From: Desulfocapsa sp. | GTDB lineage: Bacteria > Desulfobacterota > Desulfobulbia > Desulfobulbales > Desulfocapsaceae | Length of the DNA: 64,000 nucleotides | Reading direction: 5' to 3' | NCBI GenBank assembly: GCA_016765495.1 | Contig: JAESPV010000087.1 | Span: 1 to 64,000, forward strand | Part shown: positions 44,798 to 53,308 of the stretch, piece by piece | Numbering within the stretch: position 1 is the first letter of the stretch | How the letters are laid out: every line of letters starts with the position of its first letter | Notes under the pieces: model-generated | What the model saw: only the letters and a program-made list of their open reading frames with translations | What the model was told of the DNA's origin: nothing | Database searches by the model: none | Made by a program: the position numbers and the translations under genes

Positions 44798-46185
44798 TGA
44801 ACTGGAATAAGAAAATAAAGGCAGGTGAGCGGGCTGTTGTTGTGGGTATGGGGATATCCGGTCGCGCTGCTGTTGCTTTTCTTTTAGGCAAAGGTGCTGA
44901 AGTTTTTGTAACTGACAGTCGTGATTGTAAAGATCTTCCTGCAAGAGATCAGGCATATTTGCTTGAACAGAATATTATTTTTGAAGGTGGTGGCCATAGT
45001 AAAGCGTTTATGTCGCAGGGTGATTTTATTGTAATCAGCCCAGGGGTTCCCACTGATTTGAAAATTCTTAAAGAACTGCAGGATGCAGACATTCCAATTT
45101 TAGGAGAACTTGCACTTGCCACGCCATATCTTACAGAATCTATAGTGGCAGTCACAGGAACCAACGGGAAAACTACAGTGACGTCGCTTATTGGCGAACT
45201 GCTTCGTGCATCTGGTAAAAAAGTTTTTGTGGGGGGTAATATAGGCACACCAATTCTTGATTATCTGCGGCAGGATGAACGTGCGGAATTTCTGGTGTTA
45301 GAGCTATCAAGTTTTCAATTAGAGTCAGCAGGTAACTTCTGTCCCCATATTGGTGTTCTGTTAAATATTACACCTGACCATCTGGATCGTCATAGGGATA
45401 TGGCTCAATATGTTGCTGCCAAGATGAAAATGTTTAGTCATCAAAAAGCATCTGATAAGGCAATAATTTGTAATGATGATCCGGTGTGCCAGCAGCTTAA
45501 GCCCACGCTTGTTGAGCAGGAGGTGTATTGTTTCGGTAACCGGGAAAGTGCTTGTGCGGCAATTGGAAGCGGGCAAGCGTTTCAGATAAGTATCGCAGGT
45601 CAGGTCGATCACTATTCTCTGTTGGACACAGCGCTGAATTCTTATACAGGATTGTTGAACAGTCAGGCTGCAGTTCTGGCAGTTTCACTTCTTGGAGCAA
45701 AACACGCAGACATTGTAAAAGGCCTGCAATCCTTTAAGACAGCAGAACATCGTTTGCAGCATGTGAGAACCCTGGGCGGTGTAGAGTATTACAATGATTC
45801 CAAAGCGACCAATACCGGAGCAGTACTCAGTGCCCTGGAATCGTTTCCCGGAAATATCATCCTTCTTGCGGGTGGAAGAGACAAAGGGGAAGATTATACA
45901 GTGTTACGGGAAGTAATTGAGGAAAAGGTGAGGGCATTGATTCTTCTTGGTGAGGCCGCAGGTGCGATGGATGAGGCGCTGGGAAAAACAGCTATACGAC
46001 TCAGAGCTTCTTCAATGGATGAGGCTGTGAATCTTGCTACTGGTATTGCACGTTCTGGAGATGTGGTGTTACTGGCTCCTGCGTGTTCAAGTTTTGATAT
46101 GTTTGCTGATTATGGACATCGAGGTGAAGTTTTTATGGAGTCTGTACTGAAATTGCAGGAAGAGCAAAGAGAACAGGTTGCCTGA
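44797..46185 (+). CDS. murD: UDP-N-acetylmuramoylalanine--D-glutamate ligase
   Basis: A 462-residue Mur ligase adding D-Glu to UDP-MurNAc-L-Ala. N-terminal Rossmann part VVVGMGISGRAAVAFLL, ATP site VAVTGTNGKTTVTSLIGELL, then LELSSFQLE, LNITPDHLDRH, YNDSKATNTGAVLSAL and ILLAGGRDKG. The stop TGA overlaps the start of murG (TGATG), leaving no room for ftsW, which stands here in most dcw clusters. Confidence 0.97.
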   Translation: MNWNKKIKAGERAVVVGMGISGRAAVAFLLGKGAEVFVTDSRDCKDLPARDQAYLLEQNIIFEGGGHSKAFMSQGDFIVISPGVPTDLKILKELQDADIPILGELALATPYLTESIVAVTGTNGKTTVTSLIGELLRASGKKVFVGGNIGTPILDYLRQDERAEFLVLELSSFQLESAGNFCPHIGVLLNITPDHLDRHRDMAQYVAAKMKMFSHQKASDKAIICNDDPVCQQLKPTLVEQEVYCFGNRESACAAIGSGQAFQISIAGQVDHYSLLDTALNSYTGLLNSQAAVLAVSLLGAKHADIVKGLQSFKTAEHRLQHVRTLGGVEYYNDSKATNTGAVLSALESFPGNIILLAGGRDKGEDYTVLREVIEEKVRALILLGEAAGAMDEALGKTAIRLRASSMDEAVNLATGIARSGDVVLLAPACSSFDMFADYGHRGEVFMESVLKLQEEQREQVA

Positions 46186-47324
46186 TGAACACTCCTATTC
46201 GACTTATGCTCACAGGCGGTGGTACCGGAGGCCATCTTTTTCCGGCCATTGCCACGGCTGAAGCCCTGTGTGACAGGATTCCCGGCAGCGAGGTGCTTTT
46301 TGTCGGAACAAAACGAAAAATGGATAAGGCAAGCCTTGAGCAGTATGGCTACGCCACCTGTTCCATTCATTCCAGGGGGTTAAAAGGGAAAAGCTTTTTT
46401 TCATTATTGCAGGGAATGTTGGTATTGCCAATCTCCTGTGTGGAAGCCATCTATCACATTTTACGTTTCAAACCTCATCTGGTTGTGGGAGTTGGCGGGT
46501 ATGTGACAGGGCCCGTAGTCGCTGCTGCAAGACTTCTTGGTAAGCCAACCCTTATTCATGAGCAGAATTCTGTACCGGGACTGGCTAATAGAAAACTGGG
46601 AAGCCTGGTTGCGAAGATCTGTCTTTCACTTCCTGGAAGTGAGAAGAGTTTCCCGAGAGAAAAGACTGTTTTAACGGGAAATCCGGTTCGAAAAGAACTG
46701 TTGGAACTTGCCGGAAACCAGACAGCAGAAACGAAAAAAAAGAAGACACTCACTTTGCTGGTTCTTGGTGGAAGCCTTGGTGCACACAGAATAAATGAAA
46801 TAGTCAGTGAAGCGTTTTCTTTGGGCGTGTCTGCTTTGAAAAACGTTAAAGTAATCCATCAAACAGGTTCCCTTGATGTTGATATGGTGAAAAATAAATA
46901 CAATAATAATCATATTGAGTCCATAGTGGCACCATTTTTTACCGATATGGCAGCCATTTACAAAGAAGCCGATTTGCTGGTGTCGCGGGCAGGGGCTACA
47001 ACTCTTGCAGAGTTATCAGTCCTTGGGAAGCCAGCAATACTCATTCCTTACCCCTATGCAGCAGACAATCATCAGGAAAAGAATGGTGAGTATTATGTTC
47101 AGGGCGGCGGGGCGAAAATGTTTATTGAAAAGAACCTCACTCCCGAGCTTCTTGCGGAACAGTTAGAAGTGCTTTTTACAGATCCTGAAAAATTAAAAGA
47201 AATGGGAAAGGCCATGCAGGAACGAGCATTCCCCAAAGCAGCAGAACGAATTGTTGACGAATGTCTCAATCTGTTAAAGCAAAAATCGAAAACCGAAAAC
47301 CGAAAACCGCAATCACATGTATAA
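46185..47324 (+). CDS. murG: UDP-GlcNAc:lipid I N-acetylglucosaminyltransferase
   Basis: A 379-residue peripheral membrane GT28 enzyme that makes lipid II. Motifs: LTGGGTGGHLFPAIATAEAL, GVGGYVTGPVVAAA, IHEQNSVPGLANRKL, VLGGSLGAHRINE, and the nucleotide-sugar site LVSRAGATTLAELSVLGKPAILIPYPYAADNHQ. The last ten residues (KTENRKPQSHV) come from a heptanucleotide repeat and are not conserved. It overlaps murC by 8 nt. Confidence 0.96.
   Translation: MNTPIRLMLTGGGTGGHLFPAIATAEALCDRIPGSEVLFVGTKRKMDKASLEQYGYATCSIHSRGLKGKSFFSLLQGMLVLPISCVEAIYHILRFKPHLVVGVGGYVTGPVVAAARLLGKPTLIHEQNSVPGLANRKLGSLVAKICLSLPGSEKSFPREKTVLTGNPVRKELLELAGNQTAETKKKKTLTLLVLGGSLGAHRINEIVSEAFSLGVSALKNVKVIHQTGSLDVDMVKNKYNNNHIESIVAPFFTDMAAIYKEADLLVSRAGATTLAELSVLGKPAILIPYPYAADNHQEKNGEYYVQGGGAKMFIEKNLTPELLAEQLEVLFTDPEKLKEMGKAMQERAFPKAAERIVDECLNLLKQKSKTENRKPQSHV
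47287..47307 (+). repeat. CGAAAAC heptamer array at the murG 3' end
   Basis: Three exact 7-nt units at 47287, 47294 and 47301. They encode the end of MurG and lie just before the murC start, in the region where its ribosome site would be. Confidence 0.75.
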
Positions 47325-48696
47325 TAAAACCCAGAAAATTCACTTTGTAGGAATCGGTGGCATCGGTATGAGCGGGATCGCGGAACTTCTCCTTAATCTG
47401 GGCTACGAAGTATCGGGTTCCGATCTGAGCGACTCCGAAACCACAAGAAGATTGCGGGCAATAGGTGGCGTTATACACAAGGGCCATGATGGGAGATGGG
47501 CGAGAGATGTCGATGTGGTTGTTACATCATCTGCCATTAAAATAGACAATCCTGAGGTTGTGACAGCACTTTCAGCAGGAATACCAGTGATTCAGCGGGC
47601 AGAAATGCTGGCTGAATTGATGCGTCTTAAAAAATATGGGATAGCGATTGCCGGAAGTCATGGAAAAACTTCCACCACCTCCATGCTGGGCTGGGTGATG
47701 GCCGAGGCGAATCTTGATCCAACGATTGTTGTTGGCGGGAAGGTAGACAGTCTAGGTGGAAATGCAAAACTGGGGAAAGGTGATTTTCTTGTTGCTGAAG
47801 CCGATGAGAGTGACGGCTCTTTCTTGAAACTCTCACCTGTTTTGGAGGTAGTCACAAATATTGATCTGGAACATATGGATTATTATAATGATATCGAGCA
47901 TATCAAGGCAACGTTTCTCGAGTTTATTGATAGAATTCCATTCTATGGTGCTGTTATTCTTTGTCTTGATAATCCCAATGTTGCAGATATTCTGCCGCGA
48001 ATACAAAAAAGAAAGCTGACCTATGGCTTAACTGCTCAGGCAGATTTGTACGCAGAACATCTTGAGACAGAGGATGGGAGAGTTGAATTTATCGTTAGTC
48101 GTAGAGGGGAGATTCTTGGTGAAGTCAATCTTTCCCTTCCTGGAAAGCATAATGTTTATAACGCCTTGGCTGCTATTTCAGTGGGGCTGGAACTTGAAAT
48201 TCCTTTTAGAACCATTAGAACAGCACTGCACAGTTTTCAGGGAGTGCAGAGGCGCATGCAGCTCAAGGGAGAAGCCAAAGGGATTACGGTTATGGATGAT
48301 TACGGGCATCATCCAACGGAAATCAGGGCAACACTGTCCGCCATCAAAGATGGTTGGCCGGATAAGCGATTGGTAGTGCTCTTTCAACCACATAGATACT
48401 CAAGAACTCTGGCCCTGATTTCAGAGTTTAAGACCTGCTTTCATCAGGCAGATTATCTTATTATGACAGAAATTTATGCGGCAAGTGAACAGCCTGATAG
48501 CAGAATATCAGGAGAAATTCTGCTTGATGAGGTGAAAAAATACGGGCAGCGAAATACCGGATTTGTTTCTTCTGTTGCGGATCTTGCCGAAGCGCTTTTA
48601 CCGGAACTTAAAGAAGGGGATCTGGTTTTAACTCTTGGGGCTGGAAATATAGTAAGGGCTGGTGACGAGCTGGTTAAACTTTTAAAGGTGCAGTAA
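47317..48696 (+). CDS. murC: UDP-N-acetylmuramate--L-alanine ligase
   Basis: A 459-residue Mur ligase adding L-Ala to UDP-MurNAc. N-terminal HFVGIGGIGMSGIAELLLNLG, ATP site IAGSHGKTSTTSMLGWVM, VAEADESDGSFLKLSP, VMDDYGHHPTEIRATL and LFQPHRYSRT. The start ATG overlaps the murG end by 8 nt. No ddl gene follows; D-Ala-D-Ala ligase must be encoded elsewhere. Confidence 0.97.
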   Translation: MYNKTQKIHFVGIGGIGMSGIAELLLNLGYEVSGSDLSDSETTRRLRAIGGVIHKGHDGRWARDVDVVVTSSAIKIDNPEVVTALSAGIPVIQRAEMLAELMRLKKYGIAIAGSHGKTSTTSMLGWVMAEANLDPTIVVGGKVDSLGGNAKLGKGDFLVAEADESDGSFLKLSPVLEVVTNIDLEHMDYYNDIEHIKATFLEFIDRIPFYGAVILCLDNPNVADILPRIQKRKLTYGLTAQADLYAEHLETEDGRVEFIVSRRGEILGEVNLSLPGKHNVYNALAAISVGLELEIPFRTIRTALHSFQGVQRRMQLKGEAKGITVMDDYGHHPTEIRATLSAIKDGWPDKRLVVLFQPHRYSRTLALISEFKTCFHQADYLIMTEIYAASEQPDSRISGEILLDEVKKYGQRNTGFVSSVADLAEALLPELKEGDLVLTLGAGNIVRAGDELVKLLKVQ

Positions 48697-48722
48697 TACA
48701 ATACACAAAAAGCACACAAACA

Positions 48723-49649
48723 ATGGAGAAACGACTGAAACAGAGACTTGAAAAGCTTGCTGAAAATCCGGTAAAGTGGGGATGTCAACTTGCGCCTTTC
48801 ACCTCTTTTGGCATTGGCGGTCCGGCTGATGCCCTTGTGCAGGTTGAAAGATGTGAAGAGCTGAGCAATCTGCTGGATTTTTTTGCAGAGAATGATCTTG
48901 CCTGGAGATTTATTGGCAGGGGCAGTAATCTTCTTGTGTCAGATAGTGGTTTTGCAGGTGTTGTCCTTCTGTTTGGAAAAGCACTCTCGCAAATCGAGCT
49001 TTTAAGTGACGCAGAATCTGCTGATATTCGCATTCGGGTTGGTGCTGGATGCAGCTTGGCAAGGCTTCTGAACTGGTGTGCTGATAACAGTTATTCAGGT
49101 CTTGAATTTGCGGCAGGAATTCCCGGTTCCCTGGGGGGAGCAGTCGTTATGAATGGAGGTGCTCGGGGAGGGGAGATCGCTGACGTTATAGATTCAATAC
49201 GTGTTGTGTCACATCATTCCGGTGCCGAACATCTGGAGCGTAGTGAACTTGATTTTCGCTATAGAGTATGGAGAAATCAGGGAAGTGGTGAAAAAAAACG
49301 AATAGTACTGTCGGCAGATATGCGCTTGAAGCCTGGAAACAAAGAGGACATACAGAAAGAATGTCGGGAGTATTTGGAACAACGCAAAGTAAAACAACCA
49401 AAAGGTACCAGAAATGCTGGTTCGTTTTTTAAAAATCCGGAAGGAGACTCTGCAGGTCGTTTGATCGAAGCTTCTGGACTGAAGGGAAAAAGCTGCGGAG
49501 GAGCCATGGTTTCACCGGTTCATGCAAATTTTCTTGTGAACACTGGAAAGGCTACAGCCAACGATGTTTACAAGCTTATGGATACTGTGATCAGGCAGGT
49601 AAAAAAAGATAGTGGTGTCCAACTTTTTCCAGAAGTACATTTTCTTTGA
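48723..49649 (+). CDS. murB: UDP-N-acetylenolpyruvoylglucosamine reductase
   Basis: A 308-residue FAD enzyme. FAD-binding segments: FTSFGIGGPADALVQV, WRFIGRGSNLLVSDSGFAGVVL, and LEFAAGIPGSLGGAVVMNGGARGGE. The catalytic Ser is in GTRNAGSFFKNP and the acid in LFPEVHFL at the end. It matches the type II (short, B. subtilis-like) form by the FKNP segment. No Shine-Dalgarno is obvious before the ATG. Confidence 0.95.
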   Translation: MEKRLKQRLEKLAENPVKWGCQLAPFTSFGIGGPADALVQVERCEELSNLLDFFAENDLAWRFIGRGSNLLVSDSGFAGVVLLFGKALSQIELLSDAESADIRIRVGAGCSLARLLNWCADNSYSGLEFAAGIPGSLGGAVVMNGGARGGEIADVIDSIRVVSHHSGAEHLERSELDFRYRVWRNQGSGEKKRIVLSADMRLKPGNKEDIQKECREYLEQRKVKQPKGTRNAGSFFKNPEGDSAGRLIEASGLKGKSCGGAMVSPVHANFLVNTGKATANDVYKLMDTVIRQVKKDSGVQLFPEVHFL

Positions 49650-49664
49650 TCGGGTTGGATAAGC

Positions 49665-50669
49665 GTGCAAAACAAAACAGTATTTGAGAAAGTTAAAACA
49701 TTCTTTGAGAGGCGAAGCAAAAGCGAAAGAACATCTTCGCCGTTGGCACAAAAGTTTTCAAATGGGCAATCGTATAAAAACGGTCATTCCGGGTCCGGAA
49801 CCAGAAAAAAAAGTTTCCTGGAAAAATGGAGAACAAAAAAGGAAAAGCGTCTACAGAAAAAACCAATTTTCCCAGTAGGAAGAAATACAGAAAAACAGAA
49901 CCGGCTTCCTCTTAACGGTTTCCTGTTCATTGGCGTTATGTTGACTGGAGTATATCTGTTTGTGATGGGTCCTATGCAGTCGCTTTACGGGAACCTGCAA
50001 TATTTTCGTATTCATGAGATAGAAGTAAGTGGGTGTGTGATGACAACTCCGGCTGCTTTAAGGAAATTTGCAGATATTTCCTATGAGTTGAATATGCTCA
50101 GCATTGACCCGGATGCTATGCAAAATCGTCTTCTGAAACATCCCTGGGTTGCAGGGGCGGCTATTCGACGAATATGGCCAGACAGACTCAATGTGGTCAT
50201 TCGTGAATATCGCCCGCACGCTCTGGTGGTACAGGAAGATAAGGATGGCTTTGAATATCTTGATCGAAAGGGGACAGTTTTTGCAACGGTGATCCCCGGA
50301 CAGGATATTGATTTTCCAGTTATAAGCGGGCTGGATGCATTTGACACGGAAGCAGAAAAGAAAGAGCTGTTGAATGTGGCAACTTCATTTTTGAGCTTGG
50401 CTGCACGGAATAATCCAAATTTGCCTACTCAGAATATCTCGGAAATTCATTTTAGCAGTGATGGCGAATTAATTCTGTATCTGGTTGATCATCCCTTTCC
50501 GATATACTTTGGCAAGGGTGAGATTAAACGAAAATATTATCAGTTACGTGATGTGTTGGGAGTTTTGTATAGGAAGAAAAGAGGTGTGTCCATGATTGAT
50601 AAAGTGGCGTATATTCGGATGGATTACCAGAAAAATAAAGTTCTAGTAGCGAAAAATCAGGCAGGGTAA
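49665..50669 (+). CDS. ftsQ: FtsQ-type divisome protein
   Basis: A 334-residue bitopic protein. A long basic cytoplasmic tail of about 80 residues precedes one membrane helix (GFLFIGVMLTGVYLFVMG), a POTRA domain (FRIHEIEVSGCVMTTPAALRKFADI; LLKHPWVAGAAIRRIWPDRLNVVIREYRP) and the FtsQ/DivIB beta domain. Its start is a GTG at 49665. It links FtsB/FtsL to the septal machinery. The family is well recognised from the POTRA segment. Confidence 0.92.
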   Translation: MQNKTVFEKVKTFFERRSKSERTSSPLAQKFSNGQSYKNGHSGSGTRKKSFLEKWRTKKEKRLQKKPIFPVGRNTEKQNRLPLNGFLFIGVMLTGVYLFVMGPMQSLYGNLQYFRIHEIEVSGCVMTTPAALRKFADISYELNMLSIDPDAMQNRLLKHPWVAGAAIRRIWPDRLNVVIREYRPHALVVQEDKDGFEYLDRKGTVFATVIPGQDIDFPVISGLDAFDTEAEKKELLNVATSFLSLAARNNPNLPTQNISEIHFSSDGELILYLVDHPFPIYFGKGEIKRKYYQLRDVLGVLYRKKRGVSMIDKVAYIRMDYQKNKVLVAKNQAG

Positions 50670-50672
50670 AGC

Positions 50673-51950
50673 ATGAATGACAGAGAAGATATAAAGTCAA
50701 TTGAGGAAATTGAGATTGACCTTCATGACGAGGTCAGGGAGGAGCGTGAGCCGGGTGAGCTTGTAGTTGGTCTGGATATCGGCACTACAAAAATCTGTTG
50801 TGTGGTGGGTGAAATATTTGAAGATGGAATTGATATTATTGGTGTTGGAACTGCTCCCTCTGTCGGCTTGAAAAAAGGGGTGGTGGTGAATATCGAATCG
50901 ACGGTGAAATCTATTCGTCAAGCTGTAAAACAGGCTGAAGAATCTGCCGGGTGCGATCTTCGTACTGTCTATGTGGGAATTGCGGGGAATCATATCAAGG
51001 GATTTAACAGTCCCGGAATCCTGGCTATTAATGGCAAGGAGATCAGGGAGAACGATGTTGAGGATGTAATTGTTGCTGCCCGTACTGTAAAGATTTCTGA
51101 AAATCAGCAGATTCTCCACGTTTTGCCTCAGGAATATATGGTTGATGATCACACCGGGATTCAAAATCCACTGGGAATGACCGGGGTCAGGTTAGTAACC
51201 AATGTTCACATAGTTACAGCAGATATGGCGGCTGTTCATAATCTCTATACCTGCTGTGATAAGGCAGGACTTGAAGTTGCCGATATGGTTCTTGAATCCA
51301 TTGCATCAGCTCACGCGACACTGGCTCCGGATGAAATGGAATTAGGTGTCGTGCTGCTCGATATCGGTGGTGGTACCACAGACCTTGCTGTGTTTTGTGA
51401 TGGAACCATTCGGCACACCTGTGAAATTGGACTTGGCGGACACAATCTTACCAATGATATTTCTGTTGGTTTGCGAACTCCACTTCAGGATGCTGAACGT
51501 TTAAAAGAAGATTTTGGCTGTGCCATTTCTTCATTGATAAAACCAAGTCATGTTGTGAATGTTCCAACTGTTGGTGATCGGGAACCTCGAAAGGTGACAC
51601 AGAAGGTGCTGGTTGATATTATACAGGCAAGGATGGTTGAGATTCTGGAAATGGTAAATCAGGATCTGATTAATTGCGGATTAAAGAACAGGATCAATGG
51701 CGGCATTGTTCTTACTGGTGGAACAGCACTTCTTGCCAATCTTGCAGAGCTTGCCGAGCAGATTTTTGATTTGCCTGTACGTATCGGATATCCGGTGCAG
51801 ATAGGCGGTAAAGTACAGGAAGTTCAGACTCCACGCTGTACAACAGGGGTCGGGCTTGTAATGTATGGGCGTCAGCACCAGGCAGACAGTCGTTACAGTG
51901 AGAGTTCCATGGTTGGCAGGATGAAAGATTGGCTTAGAAAAATAATGTGA
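50673..51950 (+). CDS. ftsA: Cell division protein FtsA
   Basis: A 425-residue actin-like protein that anchors FtsZ to the membrane. Motifs: LVVGLDIGTTKICCVVGE (phosphate 1), LLDIGGGTTDLAVF (phosphate 2), LTGGTALLANLAELAEQIF (adenosine). The C-terminal amphipathic helix is MVGRMKDWLRKIM, the membrane-targeting sequence. An unusually acidic 28-residue N-terminal extension (SIEEIEIDLHDEVREE) precedes the actin fold. Follows ftsQ at 3 nt. Confidence 0.96.
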   Translation: MNDREDIKSIEEIEIDLHDEVREEREPGELVVGLDIGTTKICCVVGEIFEDGIDIIGVGTAPSVGLKKGVVVNIESTVKSIRQAVKQAEESAGCDLRTVYVGIAGNHIKGFNSPGILAINGKEIRENDVEDVIVAARTVKISENQQILHVLPQEYMVDDHTGIQNPLGMTGVRLVTNVHIVTADMAAVHNLYTCCDKAGLEVADMVLESIASAHATLAPDEMELGVVLLDIGGGTTDLAVFCDGTIRHTCEIGLGGHNLTNDISVGLRTPLQDAERLKEDFGCAISSLIKPSHVVNVPTVGDREPRKVTQKVLVDIIQARMVEILEMVNQDLINCGLKNRINGGIVLTGGTALLANLAELAEQIFDLPVRIGYPVQIGGKVQEVQTPRCTTGVGLVMYGRQHQADSRYSESSMVGRMKDWLRKIM

Positions 51951-52073
51951 TTATTTTTGTTTTTTGTAAAAAGATGTTTCAGTGACAGACCATAAATGCT
52001 ATAATTTATATGTTTAAATTTTATAGAAATGAAGCCTTTGAATGCTTTGTTTTTTGTGAACACGGGAGAGAAT

Positions 52074-53303
52074 ATGCCGTTTAGAATGGCGGAAACAGAA
52101 GGCGTTGCGGTTGTTAAGGTTATTGGCATAGGTGGTGGTGGCGGAAATGCCATCAATACCATGGTTGAAAATCGCCTGCAGGGGGTCGAGTTTATAACTG
52201 CCAACACGGATAAACAGGCACTCGATCAATCCCGTGCGGATGTGTGCTTACAGATTGGTCCGGGGATTACCAAAGGGCTGGGCGCCGGAGCTGATCCTGA
52301 AATTGGTGAACAGGCTGCCGGCGAATCCATTGATGAGCTGACCGACAGTCTCAAGGGCGCAGATATGGTTTTTGTAGCTGCAGGACTTGGCGGTGGAACC
52401 GGCACAGGGGCTGCACCTGTTGTGGCAAAAATTGCCAAAGAATTAGGTGCGCTAACTGTGGCCGTTGTCACAAAGCCCTTCCATTTTGAGGGGAAGTTTC
52501 GCATGCGTAATGCTGAGCAGGGCTGGGCTGAATTGCGCAAGTATGCCGATACAATTATCACAGTTCCCAATGATCGTCTGCTTTCTCTTATGCAGAAGAA
52601 TTCCAGGCTCGCCGATATGCTCAGTATGGCTGATAAGGTCTTGTTGCAGGCAGTAAAAGGAATTACTGATCTGATAAATGTTCCGGGACTTATGAATGCT
52701 GACTTTGCTGATCTGCGTACTGTTATGCGGGAGGTTGGCCCTGCTATAATGGGATCCGGTTTTGCCGTTGGTGAAAATCGTGCAACTGAGGCTGCAAACC
52801 GGGCCATTGATAATCAACTTCTGGAAGATGTGGGGATTGATGGTGCACATGGATTACTTATTAACGTTTCCGCCTCCGAAGAGTCTTTCACACTAGCTGA
52901 ATTTATGGAAGCATCTGCCCTTATTCAGGCTAAAGTAGATGATGAAGCTAAAGTGGTTATCGGTGCTCTATATGATGATGCACTTGGTGATGAATTACAC
53001 GTAACTGTTATTGCAACGGGAGTTGGTGAGTCGGTTCCTGACAAAAAGAACCTTGTTAATGTTACAGTTCCAGCAAAGCAGGCACCACAAAAGGAAGAGC
53101 CAGAACAAGTGCGTACCGGAAATCTGACTCCTGCTTCACCTAATCGACCTTCCGGGACGTCCATTTTCCCTTCATCGAACTTTAATGGATTTGAAAATCA
53201 CGGTATTTCCTCGGGGGAGAATGCTCAGTCTGGCACGGGTGCGAAACCCTGGAATGAGGATTATATGGAAACACCAACGTACCTCAGGAAAAAGGCCAAC
53301 TAA
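52074..53303 (+). CDS. ftsZ: Cell division protein FtsZ
   Basis: A 409-residue tubulin-like GTPase that forms the Z ring. Motifs: VIGIGGGGGNAINTM, the tubulin signature AAGLGGGTGTGAAPVVA, and T7-loop residues NVPGLMNADFADLR. The variable linker from about residue 320 is followed by the conserved C-terminal peptide TPTYLRKK, which binds FtsA and other partners. I place the start at ATG 52074, with GGGAG 5 nt upstream; an open frame back to 52029 lacks a site. Last gene of the dcw cluster. Confidence 0.97.
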   Translation: MPFRMAETEGVAVVKVIGIGGGGGNAINTMVENRLQGVEFITANTDKQALDQSRADVCLQIGPGITKGLGAGADPEIGEQAAGESIDELTDSLKGADMVFVAAGLGGGTGTGAAPVVAKIAKELGALTVAVVTKPFHFEGKFRMRNAEQGWAELRKYADTIITVPNDRLLSLMQKNSRLADMLSMADKVLLQAVKGITDLINVPGLMNADFADLRTVMREVGPAIMGSGFAVGENRATEAANRAIDNQLLEDVGIDGAHGLLINVSASEESFTLAEFMEASALIQAKVDDEAKVVIGALYDDALGDELHVTVIATGVGESVPDKKNLVNVTVPAKQAPQKEEPEQVRTGNLTPASPNRPSGTSIFPSSNFNGFENHGISSGENAQSGTGAKPWNEDYMETPTYLRKKAN

Positions 53304-53308
53304 CCCAT

